A DNA stretch of 64,000 nt. It comes from Hymenobacter siberiensis (lineage in GTDB: Bacteria > Bacteroidota > Bacteroidia > Cytophagales > Hymenobacteraceae). The stretch is from contig NZ_JAHLZY020000001.1 in NCBI RefSeq assembly GCF_018967865.2, forward strand, positions 1,612,001 to 1,676,000, given 5' to 3'. This document shows, one piece after another, positions 1 through 7,868 of the stretch (positions are counted from its first letter, which is position 1; every line of letters begins with the position of its first letter). A program made the translations under genes and the position numbers. The notes beneath the pieces are model-generated. The model was not told the DNA's origin. It searched no databases and saw only the letters and a list, made by a program, of their open reading frames with translations.

Positions 1-519
1 CCACTTGAACCACGCATGGCCGACAAATTCCCGGTCGCCCACGACCAGGCCGATGCGGTCTTTGCCCAGCAAGGCCAGGCACTTTTCGAGCACCGCGATG
101 CGGTCGGCGGCGTTGGAGTTGCCGCTGCGGTTGTCGAGCAGGTGCCAATAAAGGGGCACGTGGACCTCGCCCGTGCCGACGGTGACGAGCAGGATGTTCA
201 CTTGGCACTGGCCGAAGTCCCACTCCGTGCGGTCGAGGCATAAGCGCAGCTTGCCCTGCGCAGGCAACAAACTCAGTAAAATCCTGGCCACCAGTACGTA
301 ATTGAGGTCTACTTCGCGGAAAAAGTCCTGAATGCGCGTTTCGTTCGAGGCGGGCTTGGCCGCGTCATTGAGGTGCTGGGCCACCTCGCCGAATTGCACG
401 TTGCGGCTCTTTATCAGGCCAAGAATAAACTGGCCCACAAACTTTTGGCGGGACAAGTGGCCCACAAACGGGGCCTGCTGCAAAAGCGTCGTAATTTTAG
501 CGGCGAAGTGTTGCTTCAC
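1..519 (-). CDS. IS4-type transposase, left copy, cut by window edge
   Basis: This is the N-terminal part (about 173 residues) of a DDE transposase. It runs off position 1, so the C-terminus is not visible. It matches the right-hand copy at 63416 base for base over the shared part. A first catalytic Asp is plausible in LCLDRTEWDFG and a second in VVGDREF, the pattern of IS4-family transposases. I chose the GTG at 519 because the right copy has no upstream in-frame ATG. The frame stays open upstream to an ATG at 681 (see findings), outside the repeat, which I treat as chance. Confidence 0.8.
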   Translation of the reverse strand, partial: MKQHFAAKITTLLQQAPFVGHLSRQKFVGQFILGLIKSRNVQFGEVAQHLNDAAKPASNETRIQDFFREVDLNYVLVARILLSLLPAQGKLRLCLDRTEWDFGQCQVNILLVTVGTGEVHVPLYWHLLDNRSGNSNAADRIAVLEKCLALLGKDRIGLVVGDREFVGHAWFKW

Positions 520-605
520 GGGGCAGAACGGGTTTTTGGTGGTGTCGTAACCCCAAAGGTCGGGCTGCCCCGTTTTTGTACCTGAAAAATAGTAGGGTAG
601 AGTAG
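1..605. repeat. 605-bp terminal inverted repeat (IS copy, left)
   Basis: Position 1 pairs with 63934 and position 605 with 63330 with no gap; every stretch I compared was identical. Beyond 605/63330 the two copies diverge abruptly, which places the IS end there. The two copies point outward, away from each other. Confidence 0.9.
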
Positions 606-667
606 TTGCCAACATTACCACAACAAAAGGATAATTCTCCGGCCGCTGCGCCCGCAACAAGGCCAGG

Positions 668-675
668 TAGCTTTG
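668..675 (+). promoter_or_regulatory. -7 promoter box TAGCTTTG
   Basis: This matches the Bacteroidota sigma-A -7 consensus TAnnTTTG, 28 nt before the ATG of the TonB-like gene at 703. Confidence 0.5.
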
Positions 676-702
676 TGGCATAGAACTTTAGCCCGACCCC
701 TC

Positions 703-1146
703 ATGCATTACCGTTGCGCTTTTGTGGTTGGCCTGATGGTGGCGGCGAGCGGCCTTGCTCAGGCCCAGACGGCTTCGGTAGTGGCGGTGGCCCAGGCCGA
801 AGGCAGCGCCGCCGCCGCCCCGGCGGCTCCCACCGTCTATTTCACGGCCGAGGAAATGCCGAGCTTCCCCGGCGGCGACGCGGCGCTGGTGAAGTTCCTG
901 AGCAGCAAGGTGCAATGCCCCGCCGCCGCCCTCGACCGTGGTTTGTCTGGCAAAGTCCACGTCGCCTTCACCGTAGACCCCGCCGGCCACCTGCACGACC
1001 CGCACGTAGTGCGCGGCCTGGGCAGCGGCCTCGACGCAGAAGCCCTGCGCCTCGTGCGCCTCATGCCTTGGTGGACGCTCGGCAAGGTCCACGGCCAGCC
1101 CGTGTGGGTGAGCATGACCATGCCCATCGTGTTTCGGTTGCTTTGA
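703..1146 (+). CDS. TonB-like energy transducer, secreted
   Basis: The protein has 147 residues. It begins with a signal peptide (MHYRCAFVVGLMVAASGLAQA), then an Ala-rich linker, then a TonB C-terminal domain from about residue 55. This region has the layout usual for Bacteroidota TonB-domain proteins: FPGGDAALVKFL, then SGKVHVAFTVDPAGHL and a C-terminal MPIVF strand. It lacks the long Pro-rich spacer of true TonB, so it is probably a periplasmic TonB-domain protein rather than the main energiser. I preferred the ATG at 703 over the one at 673 because it starts the signal peptide. A TAnnTTTG box lies upstream. Confidence 0.75.
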   Translation: MHYRCAFVVGLMVAASGLAQAQTASVVAVAQAEGSAAAAPAAPTVYFTAEEMPSFPGGDAALVKFLSSKVQCPAAALDRGLSGKVHVAFTVDPAGHLHDPHVVRGLGSGLDAEALRLVRLMPWWTLGKVHGQPVWVSMTMPIVFRLL

Positions 1147-1157
1147 AAATCAGTTAA

Positions 1158-1712
1158 TTAGCCATCCATAATGCGGGGCAGGCCCAGCTCTCGCGCTAGT
1201 GGGGCCGCGCCCGACTGCCACAGGGCGGCCAGCACCGCGTTGGCGGTTTCGGCCAGTTCCAGGTGGAAGTCTTCGTGCAGGCGGGTGGTTTGGCGCAAGG
1301 CCTCCTGGGTGCGTTTGGCCAGGTGCTGAAGCAGGGGCTGGGTGGGGCCGTGCAGGCGCGCCGTGCTGGCCGTCTGGTGCCGGAACACGTTGGCCAGCAG
1401 CCGCCAGCTGAGCTCGGCCTCGCCAAAAGCATCATCGGTTATTTTGGCGTGGTAGGCCAGCCGCGTCTGGAGCTGCCGCAGGATAACGAGCAGGTCGTTG
1501 GGCGTTTGGTGGAAGCCCCGCACCGGGTCGTCGACCTGGGTGCGCAGGGTGGCGCGGCGGGTTGCCAGCGCCTCGGGGCCCTCCAGCAGCCGGAAGGCCA
1601 GCTGTTCGGTCAGCACGGCATCTTGGGCCACGAGGCGGGCCAGGAGCTGGTCCTTTTCTTTCTGCGGCAGCTGCAGTAGGGCTTTGCGAAGGGCGGGCGG
1701 GAGGGCGGGCAT
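1158..1712 (-). CDS. Hypothetical protein, helical, 184 aa
   Basis: I do not recognise this protein. It is Leu-, Ala- and Gln-rich and looks wholly alpha-helical, without signal peptide or membrane segment, so it is probably cytoplasmic. The codon pattern fits its neighbours and it faces the TonB-like gene tail to tail with an 11-bp gap. A region around residues 95-120 carries conserved-looking charged and aromatic residues (FGEAELSWRLLANVFRH). No function is proposed. Confidence 0.6.
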   Translation of the reverse strand: MPALPPALRKALLQLPQKEKDQLLARLVAQDAVLTEQLAFRLLEGPEALATRRATLRTQVDDPVRGFHQTPNDLLVILRQLQTRLAYHAKITDDAFGEAELSWRLLANVFRHQTASTARLHGPTQPLLQHLAKRTQEALRQTTRLHEDFHLELAETANAVLAALWQSGAAPLARELGLPRIMDG

Positions 1713-1781
1713 GGGGAGGTGCTACGCGGGCAAGGTTCAGCCGCAAGCTACGTGCCTCGCGCCCGCAAGGTGCCGCTGTGC

Positions 1782-2594
1782 CTACCGGGCCGGCAGTATC
1801 AGGATGGGCAACGCGCTGTCCAGCGCGAGCTGGGCCGTCACGCTATTATGAAAAAGCTTGCCCAGAAAGCTGCGCTCACGGGCAATCACCACCAGCAAAT
1901 CGAAGTCATGGGGCTGGGCCACCTGCATAATGCCCCGGGCCGCGCTGGCGCTGGTCACGGTGCGGGCGTGGGGCGGGGCCAGGTCGACCAGCAGGCCGGT
2001 TTGCCGCACCGATTCCAGGGCGGCGAGGTCCTGCTCGTGGTGGCCGGCCGATACGTTCAGCACGGTCACTTCGGCCTCCAGTGCCTTGAAGAGCTGCTGC
2101 ATGGTGCCGGCGTGCGCGCCCAGGTTGAAGGGCTCCCCATCCACAGCCATCAGCACGCGCCGGGGCGGGGCCGTGCTGCTCACCAGGTAGGGCACCACCA
2201 GCATGGGGTAGGGGGCGTGGCGCAGCAGCTCCAGCGAGGTGGTTTGCACCAGCTCATCGGGCAGGTCTGAGTGGTCGGGGCGGCCCAGTACTATCAGGCT
2301 GGGGTGGTGCCGGGCCACGGCATCGGCCACGGCCACCTCCACGCGGCCGTAGCCTACTTCGGACACCACGGGCACAGGCAGGCCACGCGCCACACTGCTC
2401 AGGGCCAGCGCCACGGCTTCCTTGCTCAGGTCGGAAAAATCGCCCGTGAGGCGCTCCGGGTCCAGCACGGAGTCGCGGCGCACGTTCAGCAGCACCAGCC
2501 GGGCATGGAGGGGCCGGGCCAGGTCAGTGGCATAGTCCAGCGCCCGGTTGGCGGCCTGAAAAAAGTCGGTGAGAACAAGCAGGGAGGCGGTCAT
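1782..2594 (-). CDS. Universal stress protein, two UspA domains
   Basis: The 270-residue protein has two tandem UspA folds. The first opens with SLLVLTDFFQAANRALDYA, the second at about residue 140 with RRVLMAVDGEPF. Each ends in a hydrophobic strand (PMLVVPY; LPILILPAR). A stretch near the C-terminus, RSFLGKLFHNSVTAQLA, takes the place of the G-x9-G-S/T nucleotide loop and recurs in the protein at 4721. Double-Usp proteins are cytoplasmic and usually respond to stress or oxygen limitation. A good FNR-type box lies 85 bp upstream at 2679. It is one of three paralogues within 5 kb. Confidence 0.85.
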   Translation of the reverse strand: MTASLLVLTDFFQAANRALDYATDLARPLHARLVLLNVRRDSVLDPERLTGDFSDLSKEAVALALSSVARGLPVPVVSEVGYGRVEVAVADAVARHHPSLIVLGRPDHSDLPDELVQTTSLELLRHAPYPMLVVPYLVSSTAPPRRVLMAVDGEPFNLGAHAGTMQQLFKALEAEVTVLNVSAGHHEQDLAALESVRQTGLLVDLAPPHARTVTSASAARGIMQVAQPHDFDLLVVIARERSFLGKLFHNSVTAQLALDSALPILILPAR

Positions 2595-2678
2595 GATGAG
2601 GAGAGGCTGGTGAGAGTGCGCAAAGCAAAGAACCGACCTGCACTGCGCGGGTCAACTGGCATACGTTAGTAAAACCAC

Positions 2679-2692
2679 TTGATTTTTATCAT
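2679..2692. promoter_or_regulatory. FNR/CRP-type box TTGATTTTTATCAT
   Basis: The site is TTGAT-N4-ATCAT, one base from the FNR consensus TTGAT-N4-ATCAA. It lies 85 bp upstream of the minus-strand usp gene. No FNR-family gene is in the window, so the regulator is inferred. Confidence 0.5.
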
Positions 2693-2744
2693 GTTTCGCG
2701 GCGAGCAGCTGGCCTTATTTACGGAGTTGTTTATAGAAAATCAC

Positions 2745-2808
2745 AAAAAGTCCCCGAACGGTCATGCTGCGCGCAGCGCAGCGCAGCATGACCGTTCGGG
2801 GACTTTTT
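2745..2808. repeat. Perfect hairpin, 28-bp arms (family A variant)
   Basis: The arms are 2745-2772 and 2781-2808 with an 8-nt centre. Their inner part has the GGTCATGCTG core of the family A repeats found at 45017, 46979, 56701 and 62874. A T-run follows the right arm, so it could also act as a terminator. Confidence 0.85.
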
Positions 2809-2910
2809 AAACAGCTTCTACAGCTTCGGCCCCCGTCCCAAAAGGGAGAGGATGAATTTAGTGAAGATATATATATTAATAACTGTTATAATGAATTAAG
2901 TCTGCTGCTG

Positions 2911-4380
2911 ATGGCTGCTCTTCGCCTCATGCCGGTTTGCCTGTGCCTGGTCCTTATGGCCCCGGGGAGCGGCTCCGCGTCCGGCTGGTAGGTCCCGGCC
3001 CCGACTTCGGCCGCCATCAACCCCGCCAGCCCACTGCCCACCGAGCCCGTGGGCTCATCCATTCAGGCCCTGCTCGATACCACGGTGGCCGGCAGCCAAC
3101 GCGCCGCCGATGAGCAGCGGGGCCTGCAGGCCGGAGCCGCCCTGCGGGCGTTTTACGGCCCCGACTGCGCCCCGGCCTGGGGCACCGCGCCCGACAGCCT
3201 CAACATGAGTGCCGCTCTGGCCCTGCTGGCCCGCGCCGCCGAGCACGGCCTGAGCCCCGCCGACTACCACCTGGGCCAGCTGCTGGCCCTGCGCGATTCG
3301 CTGGGCCGCGCTCGGCGTCCGGCCGCTGCCCGGCAGGCCCGCCTCGACGTGTACCTCAGCGATGCGGTGCTGGCTTTTGTGCGCGATTTGCGGCGTGGGC
3401 GGCTGCGGCCCTACACGGTGTCGGGGGGGAGCGGGCTGCCGGGCCGGCCGGGCAGCCGGGCCCAGTGCTGCGCGCCGCCCTTGCCGGCCACAATGTGCCC
3501 GCGGCCCTGCTGGCCAGCCAGCCCGCCAACCGCGAGTACCGGCAGCTGCAGCAGGCCCTGGCGCAGTGGCTGGCTGCCCCCGTGCTGCCCGACTCGGCGG
3601 CCCGGCACCAGACGCAGTACGAGCTGGTGGCCCTGAACCTGGAACGCTGGCGCTGGGATGGCATTCCGGAACCCGAATACATCCTCATCAACCTGCCCGC
3701 CTACGAGCTGGAGGTAATTGCCCGCGACTCGGTGCAGCGCCGCCACCGCGTGGTGGTAGGCAAGCCCGAAACGCCCACGCCCACGCTCAGCAGCCGCCTC
3801 AGCCACTTCACGCTGGCGCCCGACTGGCATGTGCCGCATTCCATTGCCACTCAGGAAATGCTGCCCCGTCTGAAGAAGGACCCCGGCTATCTGTACCGCA
3901 ACAACTACCGCCTCACCGATGCCCAGGGCCGGGGGCGCAACCCCTGGCACATCAACTGGAGCCGCGTCACGAAAGAGAACTTCAGTTACACCATCCGGCA
4001 GTCGCCCTGCTGCGATAATGCGTTGGGCAACATTGTGTTTCGCTTTGCCAATCCGTACGCCATCTACGTGCACGATACGCCGGCGCGGGCCCTGTTCAAG
4101 GCCAGCCGCCGCGCGCTCAGCCACGGCTGCATTCGCCTGCAGAACCCCATGCTGCTGGCCGCCTACCTGCTGCGCCGCGAAGGCCGCCCCGTGCAGCTGC
4201 CCACCGAAGACGAATGTGCCCGCCATGCCGCGCTCGCGCTATGTGCGCCTGAGCCGGCCTCTGCCGCTCTACGTGCGCTATGCCACCTGCACCGCCGAGA
4301 ACGGCCAGCTTCGCTTCCTGGCCGATGTGTACCACCGCGACGAACCCCTGCGCCAGGCCCTGTTTGGCCTGCGGCCCTGA
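2911..4380 (+). pseudogene. L,D-transpeptidase (YcbB-like), three lesions
   Basis: The joined protein would be about 490 residues with a signal peptide (MAALRLMPVCLCLVLM), a peptidoglycan-binding N-terminal domain and a YkuD catalytic domain carrying SHGCIRLQNP, where Cys is the nucleophile. Three faults break it: an in-frame TAG at 2989-2991; a frame change at the seven-G run 3423-3429, where one G appears to be missing; and a second change back near 4210-4240. The usual C-terminus (LPLYVRYATCTAENGQLRF) lies in the original frame. Such enzymes form 3-3 cross-links in peptidoglycan. One fault could be a sequencing error; three make a true pseudogene likely. Confidence 0.75.
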
Positions 4381-4412
4381 GCCGAAACCCGCGTTCCAAC
4401 CTCTGTGGCCTG

Positions 4413-4426
4413 GTGATAAAAATCAT
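4413..4426. promoter_or_regulatory. FNR/CRP-type box GTGATAAAAATCAT
   Basis: The core TGAT-AAAA-ATCA is a perfect dyad and nearly the reverse of the box at 2679. It sits upstream of the small ORF at 4533 and the usp pair at 4721-6529. Confidence 0.5.
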
Positions 4427-4532
4427 GCAATAAGGCGATTGACATCATGGCGGTGCCGGGTTTATTACTTGACATTTGACTGCTTGCCCGCGCCTCCTAA
4501 CCCCGGTCCCATCACGCTAAATTCTGCCGCTT

Positions 4533-4628
4533 ATGCAACCGCTGCTGCTCCTGTTTTCGGTGCTGCTGGCCGGCGTGCTGACCCTGCTGGGATGGCACCT
4601 GGAAGCCAGCGCCCGGCCCCCGGCCTAG
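4533..4628 (+). CDS. Possible 31-aa single-pass membrane peptide
   Basis: The ORF reads MQPLLLLFSVLLAGVLTLLG, followed by a short polar tail. It would form one membrane helix. It lies between an FNR-like box and the usp gene at 4721, so it may be co-transcribed with it. There is no family match I can name; chance is possible at this length. Confidence 0.3.
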   Translation: MQPLLLLFSVLLAGVLTLLGWHLEASARPPA

Positions 4629-4720
4629 CGCGCCGGGGCGGGGCCCGGGCCACCCGCCGGGGAGTAGCCCGGGTAGGGATATTCGGAGTGTTTTAAACGT
4701 CATCTTTTCGTCTCACGGTC

Positions 4721-5560
4721 ATGAATCCATCTGTTTTGGTACTCGACAATCCGCCGACTCCGGTGGTGCAGGCCACCCGGTGGGCGGCTGTGCTTGGGGC
4801 CCCGCTCCAGGCCCGGCTCGAGCTGCTGCACCTTTGCCAGGACTCCGAGCCGGCGGCCCGGGCCGGCTTCCCCGCCCACCATGGCCCGGCCGAAACTACC
4901 CCGGCCCTCGAAGCCTTGGCCCACCAGCTGCCCACGCCCACCGGCATCACCAGCACCCGGGAGCCCCTGGCCGAAGCCGTGGCCACGGCCGTGCACCGGT
5001 ACCGCCCGCTGCTGCTGGCCCTGGGCCTGAGCGAGGAGCACGGCCTGTTCGACCACCTGCTGCACAACCGCGCCCTGCCCGCGCTGCGGGCCACCTACCG
5101 GCCTCTGCTGCTGGTGCCCGAAGCCGCGCCCGAACCCCGGCTGCCGCGCCGCGTGGTCATCGCCGTCGATGCCGAGCCTTTTGAGCTCAATGCCGCCGCC
5201 AAGGCCCTGGCCCCGCTCATGGCTGCCTGGCACGCCTCCTACACGGTGGTGCACGTCACGGCTGCTCCCGAGCCACTGGCCCTGTCCAGCCGCATGGCCC
5301 TGGCCGATGTGCGGGCCAGCCGGCTGCTGCCGGCCGCCACCTCGCTGGTGCTGCAGGAGTCGCACCACCCCATTCCGGCCACCGGCATCGTGGAGGCCCT
5401 GTATGGCCCGAGCATCGACCTGCTAGTGCTCATTGCCCGCACGCGCAGCTTTCTGGGGCGGTTGTTCCACCGCAGCGTCACGGCGCAGGTGCTGCGGCAC
5501 ACGCCCGTACCGGTGCTGCTGCTGCCGGCCGATACCCCCGAGCTGCCCAGCATGAGCTGA
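4721..5560 (+). CDS. Universal stress protein, two UspA domains
   Basis: The 279-residue protein is made of two UspA domains. The second begins at about residue 145 with RRVVIAVDAEPFELN, close to the matching segment of the protein encoded at 1782. The C-terminal segment RSFLGRLFHRSVTAQVLRH also matches that paralogue. The first domain is more divergent and lacks the usual start motif (LVLDNPPTP). It is followed 129 bp downstream by a third usp in the same direction, so the two probably form an operon. The FNR-like box at 4413 lies about 300 bp upstream. Confidence 0.82.
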   Translation: MNPSVLVLDNPPTPVVQATRWAAVLGAPLQARLELLHLCQDSEPAARAGFPAHHGPAETTPALEALAHQLPTPTGITSTREPLAEAVATAVHRYRPLLLALGLSEEHGLFDHLLHNRALPALRATYRPLLLVPEAAPEPRLPRRVVIAVDAEPFELNAAAKALAPLMAAWHASYTVVHVTAAPEPLALSSRMALADVRASRLLPAATSLVLQESHHPIPATGIVEALYGPSIDLLVLIARTRSFLGRLFHRSVTAQVLRHTPVPVLLLPADTPELPSMS

Positions 5561-5689
5561 GGCGTTGAATGTGGCTTGAATTGCCGAATGCTCAGGAAGA
5601 CAAACGTCGAAAAGCCGAAAAAATTAAACTGCTGAAATTACCGAACTGCTGCCCACACTATTGTGCTGCCACCTTTTTCTCGCTTCGTC

Positions 5690-6529
5690 ATGCAACCCAA
5701 CTTTGTTGTCTTAACCGATTTTTCGCTCGCGGCCGAGCGCGCCCGGGTGTATGCCGCCGCCCTGGCCACGCCCCTCAAGGCCGACCTGCACCTGATACAT
5801 GTTTTCCTGCCGCAGCCCATCACCACCGAATACGGCACGGTGCTGCCCGTGCTCGACGACCAGTATGTGCCCGCCACCCGGCGCAGCCTCCAGCAGGTGG
5901 CTGCCGCCCTGCCCGTGCACGCCACCGCCGAGCTGTTGGAAGCTGACTGGCCCAGCGCCATCGAGCAGGCCCTGCACCAGCACCACCCGCTGCTGCTGGT
6001 GTCCGGCCTCACGGCCACCAGCGGCTACCTCGACGAGTGGCTGAGCAACCGCACCCTGCCCCTGGTGCACCAAACCGGCTTCCCGCTGTTGCTCGTGCCC
6101 GAGTACTTGCCCGATGCCGCCATGCAGCCGCCCCGCCGCGTGGTGCTGGCCCTGGAGGCCGACCAGGCTTTCACGCTGGAGCCCGCCGCCACTGCCGTAA
6201 TCCCAGTGCTCCAGGCCCTGGAGTGCGAAATAATACCCATGACGGTGCTGCCGCCGGGCGCGCCGGCCGGCACCGGGGCGGGCTTCGCGGCGGCCCAGGC
6301 GTGCGGACTGGCCTCCGCCACGCCCGGCCACGAGCTGCGCCCGGTGCTGAGCGAGCTGCCCGCATCGGGGGTGCTGCAGGCGGTGCAGGAGCTGAACGCC
6401 GACCTGCTGGTGCTGCTCGATCAGGGTCATGGCTGGATGCACAAGCTGGTGAGCGGCAGCGTGATAGACCATGTTCTGCGCTACACCAAGGTGCCGGTGC
6501 TGCTGCTGTCGGCCCGCCCGCGCGAGTAG
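5690..6529 (+). CDS. Universal stress protein, two UspA domains
   Basis: The 279-residue protein starts with NFVVLTDFSLAAERARVYA, the typical opening of Bacteroidota double-Usp proteins. The second domain starts near residue 145 (RRVVLALEADQAFTLEP). The C-terminal nucleotide-loop region (GWMHKLVSGSVIDHVLRY) keeps the G-S pair better than the other two paralogues. I took the ATG at 5690 rather than the GTG at 5663 because it begins the conserved strand. It is probably co-transcribed with the usp at 4721. Confidence 0.83.
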   Translation: MQPNFVVLTDFSLAAERARVYAAALATPLKADLHLIHVFLPQPITTEYGTVLPVLDDQYVPATRRSLQQVAAALPVHATAELLEADWPSAIEQALHQHHPLLLVSGLTATSGYLDEWLSNRTLPLVHQTGFPLLLVPEYLPDAAMQPPRRVVLALEADQAFTLEPAATAVIPVLQALECEIIPMTVLPPGAPAGTGAGFAAAQACGLASATPGHELRPVLSELPASGVLQAVQELNADLLVLLDQGHGWMHKLVSGSVIDHVLRYTKVPVLLLSARPRE

Positions 6530-6799
6530 GAGCGGAGCGGCCATCAACGTTCGCCGCAACAATTAAAGCTCCTCCTTCGGAAGGCTGCGAATTGTGCAAA
6601 ATGATAAAAGTCATCTACCGGTATGATGCTGATTATTGGATGTGCAGGAAGACTGAGCGAGCTTTAAGGGTGGTATTCACGGGGCAGTCCTTGCATCGCG
6701 GAGCGCCTTCGGCTGGCCGGTGGGCGCCGCGCCAAATTGGCCTGCTTTATTCATTCATGCGGGAATTTCAGCGATTCCCCGCCAGGACTATGCACGTTT
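6530..6799. other. Convergent spacer with weak FNR-like site
   Basis: TGATAAAAGTCA at 6602-6613 resembles the two boxes above, with one mismatch in the dyad. It sits between the 3' ends of a usp gene and hemF and has no clear target, which makes it a weaker candidate. I see nothing else here. Confidence 0.3.
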
Positions 6800-7852
6800 C
6801 TACCGACCATCTGCAACTGATTTTTGTGTCATCCACGGTTTCGGCGGCGTGGGGCGCGGGCTGGGTGGCCACGGCGGTGCCGGCTCCGCGCCTGGGGCAA
6901 ATGTCTGTTGCCGTGTTGCCCGTGCGCCTGACGGTGGTGCCAGCCTAAGCCGCCGCTGGCCGGCCGGCACCGCCAGCCAGTCGATGCCCTGGCGCAGCCA
7001 CTGCTGCGAGGCGGCTTCGGGCGAGGCGGGCGCGGGCGTGAGGTTGTAGTGCCAGTCGACCTGCGGGGGCAGGCTCATGAGGATGGATTCGGTGCAGCCC
7101 CCGGTTTCGAGGCCGAAGCGCGTGCCCCGGTCGATGGCCAGGTTAAACTCGGCGTAGCGGCCCCGGCGCACGCGCTGCCACTGCTGCTCGCGCTCGGTGT
7201 AGGGCAGGGGCGCATTCTGGCGCATAATGGCGCTGTAGGTGCGGTCATACACCTCGCCCACGTCCTGCACGAAGGCGAACAATTCCTCAAACAGACCATC
7301 GCGGCTCACCGTGAGGCGGTCGAAAAAGAGGCCGCCCACGCCGCGCGTTTCCTGGCGGTGGGGCAGGTAGAAATATTCATCGGCCCAGGCCTTGAAGCGC
7401 GGGTAATAGTCGGGCTGGTGGCGCTGGCACACCTCCCAAATCTGCTCATGAAACCAGCGGGCCTGCTGGGCATCCACATAAATCGGGGTCAAATCGAGCC
7501 CACCACCGAACCAGGCTTCGCCGTTGCCCACCTCGAAATACCGCACGTTCATGTGCGAGATGGGCACCCGAGGGCTGCGCGGATGCTGCACTACGCGCAC
7601 GCCGGTGGCAAAGTAGCGGCGGTCGGGCATGAGCAGCTGCCGGGCGGCGGCCTCGCTCATCTCGCCCCACACGGCCGAAAAAGCCACGCCGCCCTTCTCC
7701 AGAATATCACCGTGCTGGAGCACGCGGGTGATGCCGCCGCCGCCCTCGGCGTGGGTCCAGTCCTCGGGCACGAAGCGGTGGCCGCTGCCGTCGGCAGTTT
7801 CCAGGCGGTGGCATAGCCAGTCCTGAAACTGCCGCATCCACTGCTCGACCAT
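6800..7852 (-). CDS. hemF: Coproporphyrinogen III oxidase, oxygen-dependent
   Basis: This enzyme converts coproporphyrinogen III to protoporphyrinogen IX in haem synthesis, using O2. The family signatures are present in order: EGGGGITRVLQHGDILEKGG, ISHMNVRYFEVG and WFGGGLDLTPIY. The normal family end is around WLRQGIDWLA (near residue 290). About 60 further Pro- and Arg-rich residues follow, unlike the family, so the original stop may be lost by a frameshift near 6970. The ATG at 7852 gives the normal N-terminus. An IS5-type element now sits 17 bp upstream and separates the gene from its original promoter region. Confidence 0.85.
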   Translation of the reverse strand: MVEQWMRQFQDWLCHRLETADGSGHRFVPEDWTHAEGGGGITRVLQHGDILEKGGVAFSAVWGEMSEAAARQLLMPDRRYFATGVRVVQHPRSPRVPISHMNVRYFEVGNGEAWFGGGLDLTPIYVDAQQARWFHEQIWEVCQRHQPDYYPRFKAWADEYFYLPHRQETRGVGGLFFDRLTVSRDGLFEELFAFVQDVGEVYDRTYSAIMRQNAPLPYTEREQQWQRVRRGRYAEFNLAIDRGTRFGLETGGCTESILMSLPPQVDWHYNLTPAPASPEAASQQWLRQGIDWLAVPAGQRRLRLAPPSGARATRQQTFAPGAEPAPPWPPSPRPTPPKPWMTQKSVADGR

Positions 7853-7868
7853 GGCGCGCGGCGCTCTA

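Larger units (their letters stand above)
2595..2910. other. Intergenic region between usp and broken ldt
   Basis: This divergent spacer holds an FNR-like box (2679), a perfect hairpin (2745-2808) and an AT-rich stretch (about 2860-2905) that could hold the promoter for the plus-strand gene. The reading frame starting at 2764 runs through the hairpin and is not a separate gene. Confidence 0.6.

Noticed and set aside
2764..2991. 75-codon frame starting in the hairpin
   Set aside because: Only its end (from 2911) is meaningful, as the signal peptide of the broken L,D-transpeptidase; the first part reads through the repeat.
6037..6948. 303-codon plus-strand frame over the third usp gene
   Set aside because: It is out of frame with the clear UspA protein and very rich in Ala, Gly, Arg and Pro, a shadow frame.
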